Assembly (NCBI GenBank): GCA_017382615.1
Contig: JAFNZX010000294.1
Coordinates: 1 to 5,902 of the forward strand
From: Clostridia bacterium
GTDB lineage: Bacteria > Bacillota > Clostridia > Oscillospirales > CAG-272
DNA length: 5,902 nt
Direction of reading: 5' to 3'
The notes beneath the pieces are model-generated. The model saw only the letters and a list, made by a program, of their open reading frames with translations. It did not search any database and was not told where the DNA came from. This document shows positions 5,899 through 5,902 of this stretch, piece by piece; the stretch's first letter is position 1, and every line of letters begins with the position of its first letter. The position numbers were made by a program, and so were the translations under genes.

Positions 5899-5902
5899 TC
5901 CC

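Larger units (their letters stand above)
5641..5902. repeat. Two-copy degenerate structured repeat array, open at the window edge
   Basis: This stretch after the tRNA has no credible protein gene. It holds two diverged tandem copies. They start at 5641 and 5764 (CACGT, then TTTCAC, then GAACCCC and GCAC) and both end in GTTCTGAGTCCC (5747-5758 and 5891-5902). In between, both have a hairpin and then TTGCGC-x-GG with ACCG, TA and AC landmarks. The second copy ends exactly at the window edge, so further copies may follow. Confidence 0.7.

Noticed and set aside
5641..5902. Possible CRISPR array
   Set aside because: Only two long, diverged units whose whole length is alike; there are no short identical repeats with unique spacers.

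Overview
The window looks like a piece of a gut-type Clostridia genome (Bacillota). The grounds are GC-rich coding sequence between AT-rich spacers, strong AGGAGG-type ribosome sites, consensus TTGACA/TATTAT promoter spacing, a lipoprotein signal of Gram-positive style, a tRNA gene with encoded CCA, and carbohydrate-related genes of kinds common in that group. This placement is inference; no marker gene fixes the taxon.

Layout. Positions 1-2541 hold a tightly packed rightward unit: the 3' part of a cytoplasmic five-bladed beta-propeller glycoside hydrolase (GH32/GH43 type), then three small two-helix membrane proteins that are diverged paralogues of each other. The ribosome sites of the second and fourth genes overlap the preceding stop codons. 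A 16-bp perfect hairpin (2544-2580) and a second hairpin (2588-2618) separate this unit from a converging leftward operon. That operon is read from a promoter near 5391-5363: an SGNH/GDSL-type hydrolase (5333-4530), then 27 bases later a 616-residue lipoprotein with an alpha-glucuronidase-N-like region and a DUF4838 domain (4502-2652). Both outer units therefore concern glycans: one intracellular glycosidase, one intracellular esterase-like enzyme and one surface lipoprotein. No transporter or regulator is in view.

Positions 5461-5593 carry a consensus promoter and a complete tRNA-Arg(ACG). A 24-bp perfect inverted repeat begins at the tRNA discriminator base and works as its terminator. From about 5641 to the window edge there is no credible protein gene. 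Instead there are two diverged copies of a structured, GC-rich repeat, each foldable as a closing stem around an arm A and an arm B. The stems are kept between the copies while the bases change. The tail of the first copy matches 13 bases of the tRNA 3' part, and the tail of the second copy runs into the window edge, so the array may continue. This is the least explained part of the window. The second is the trio of paralogous membrane proteins.
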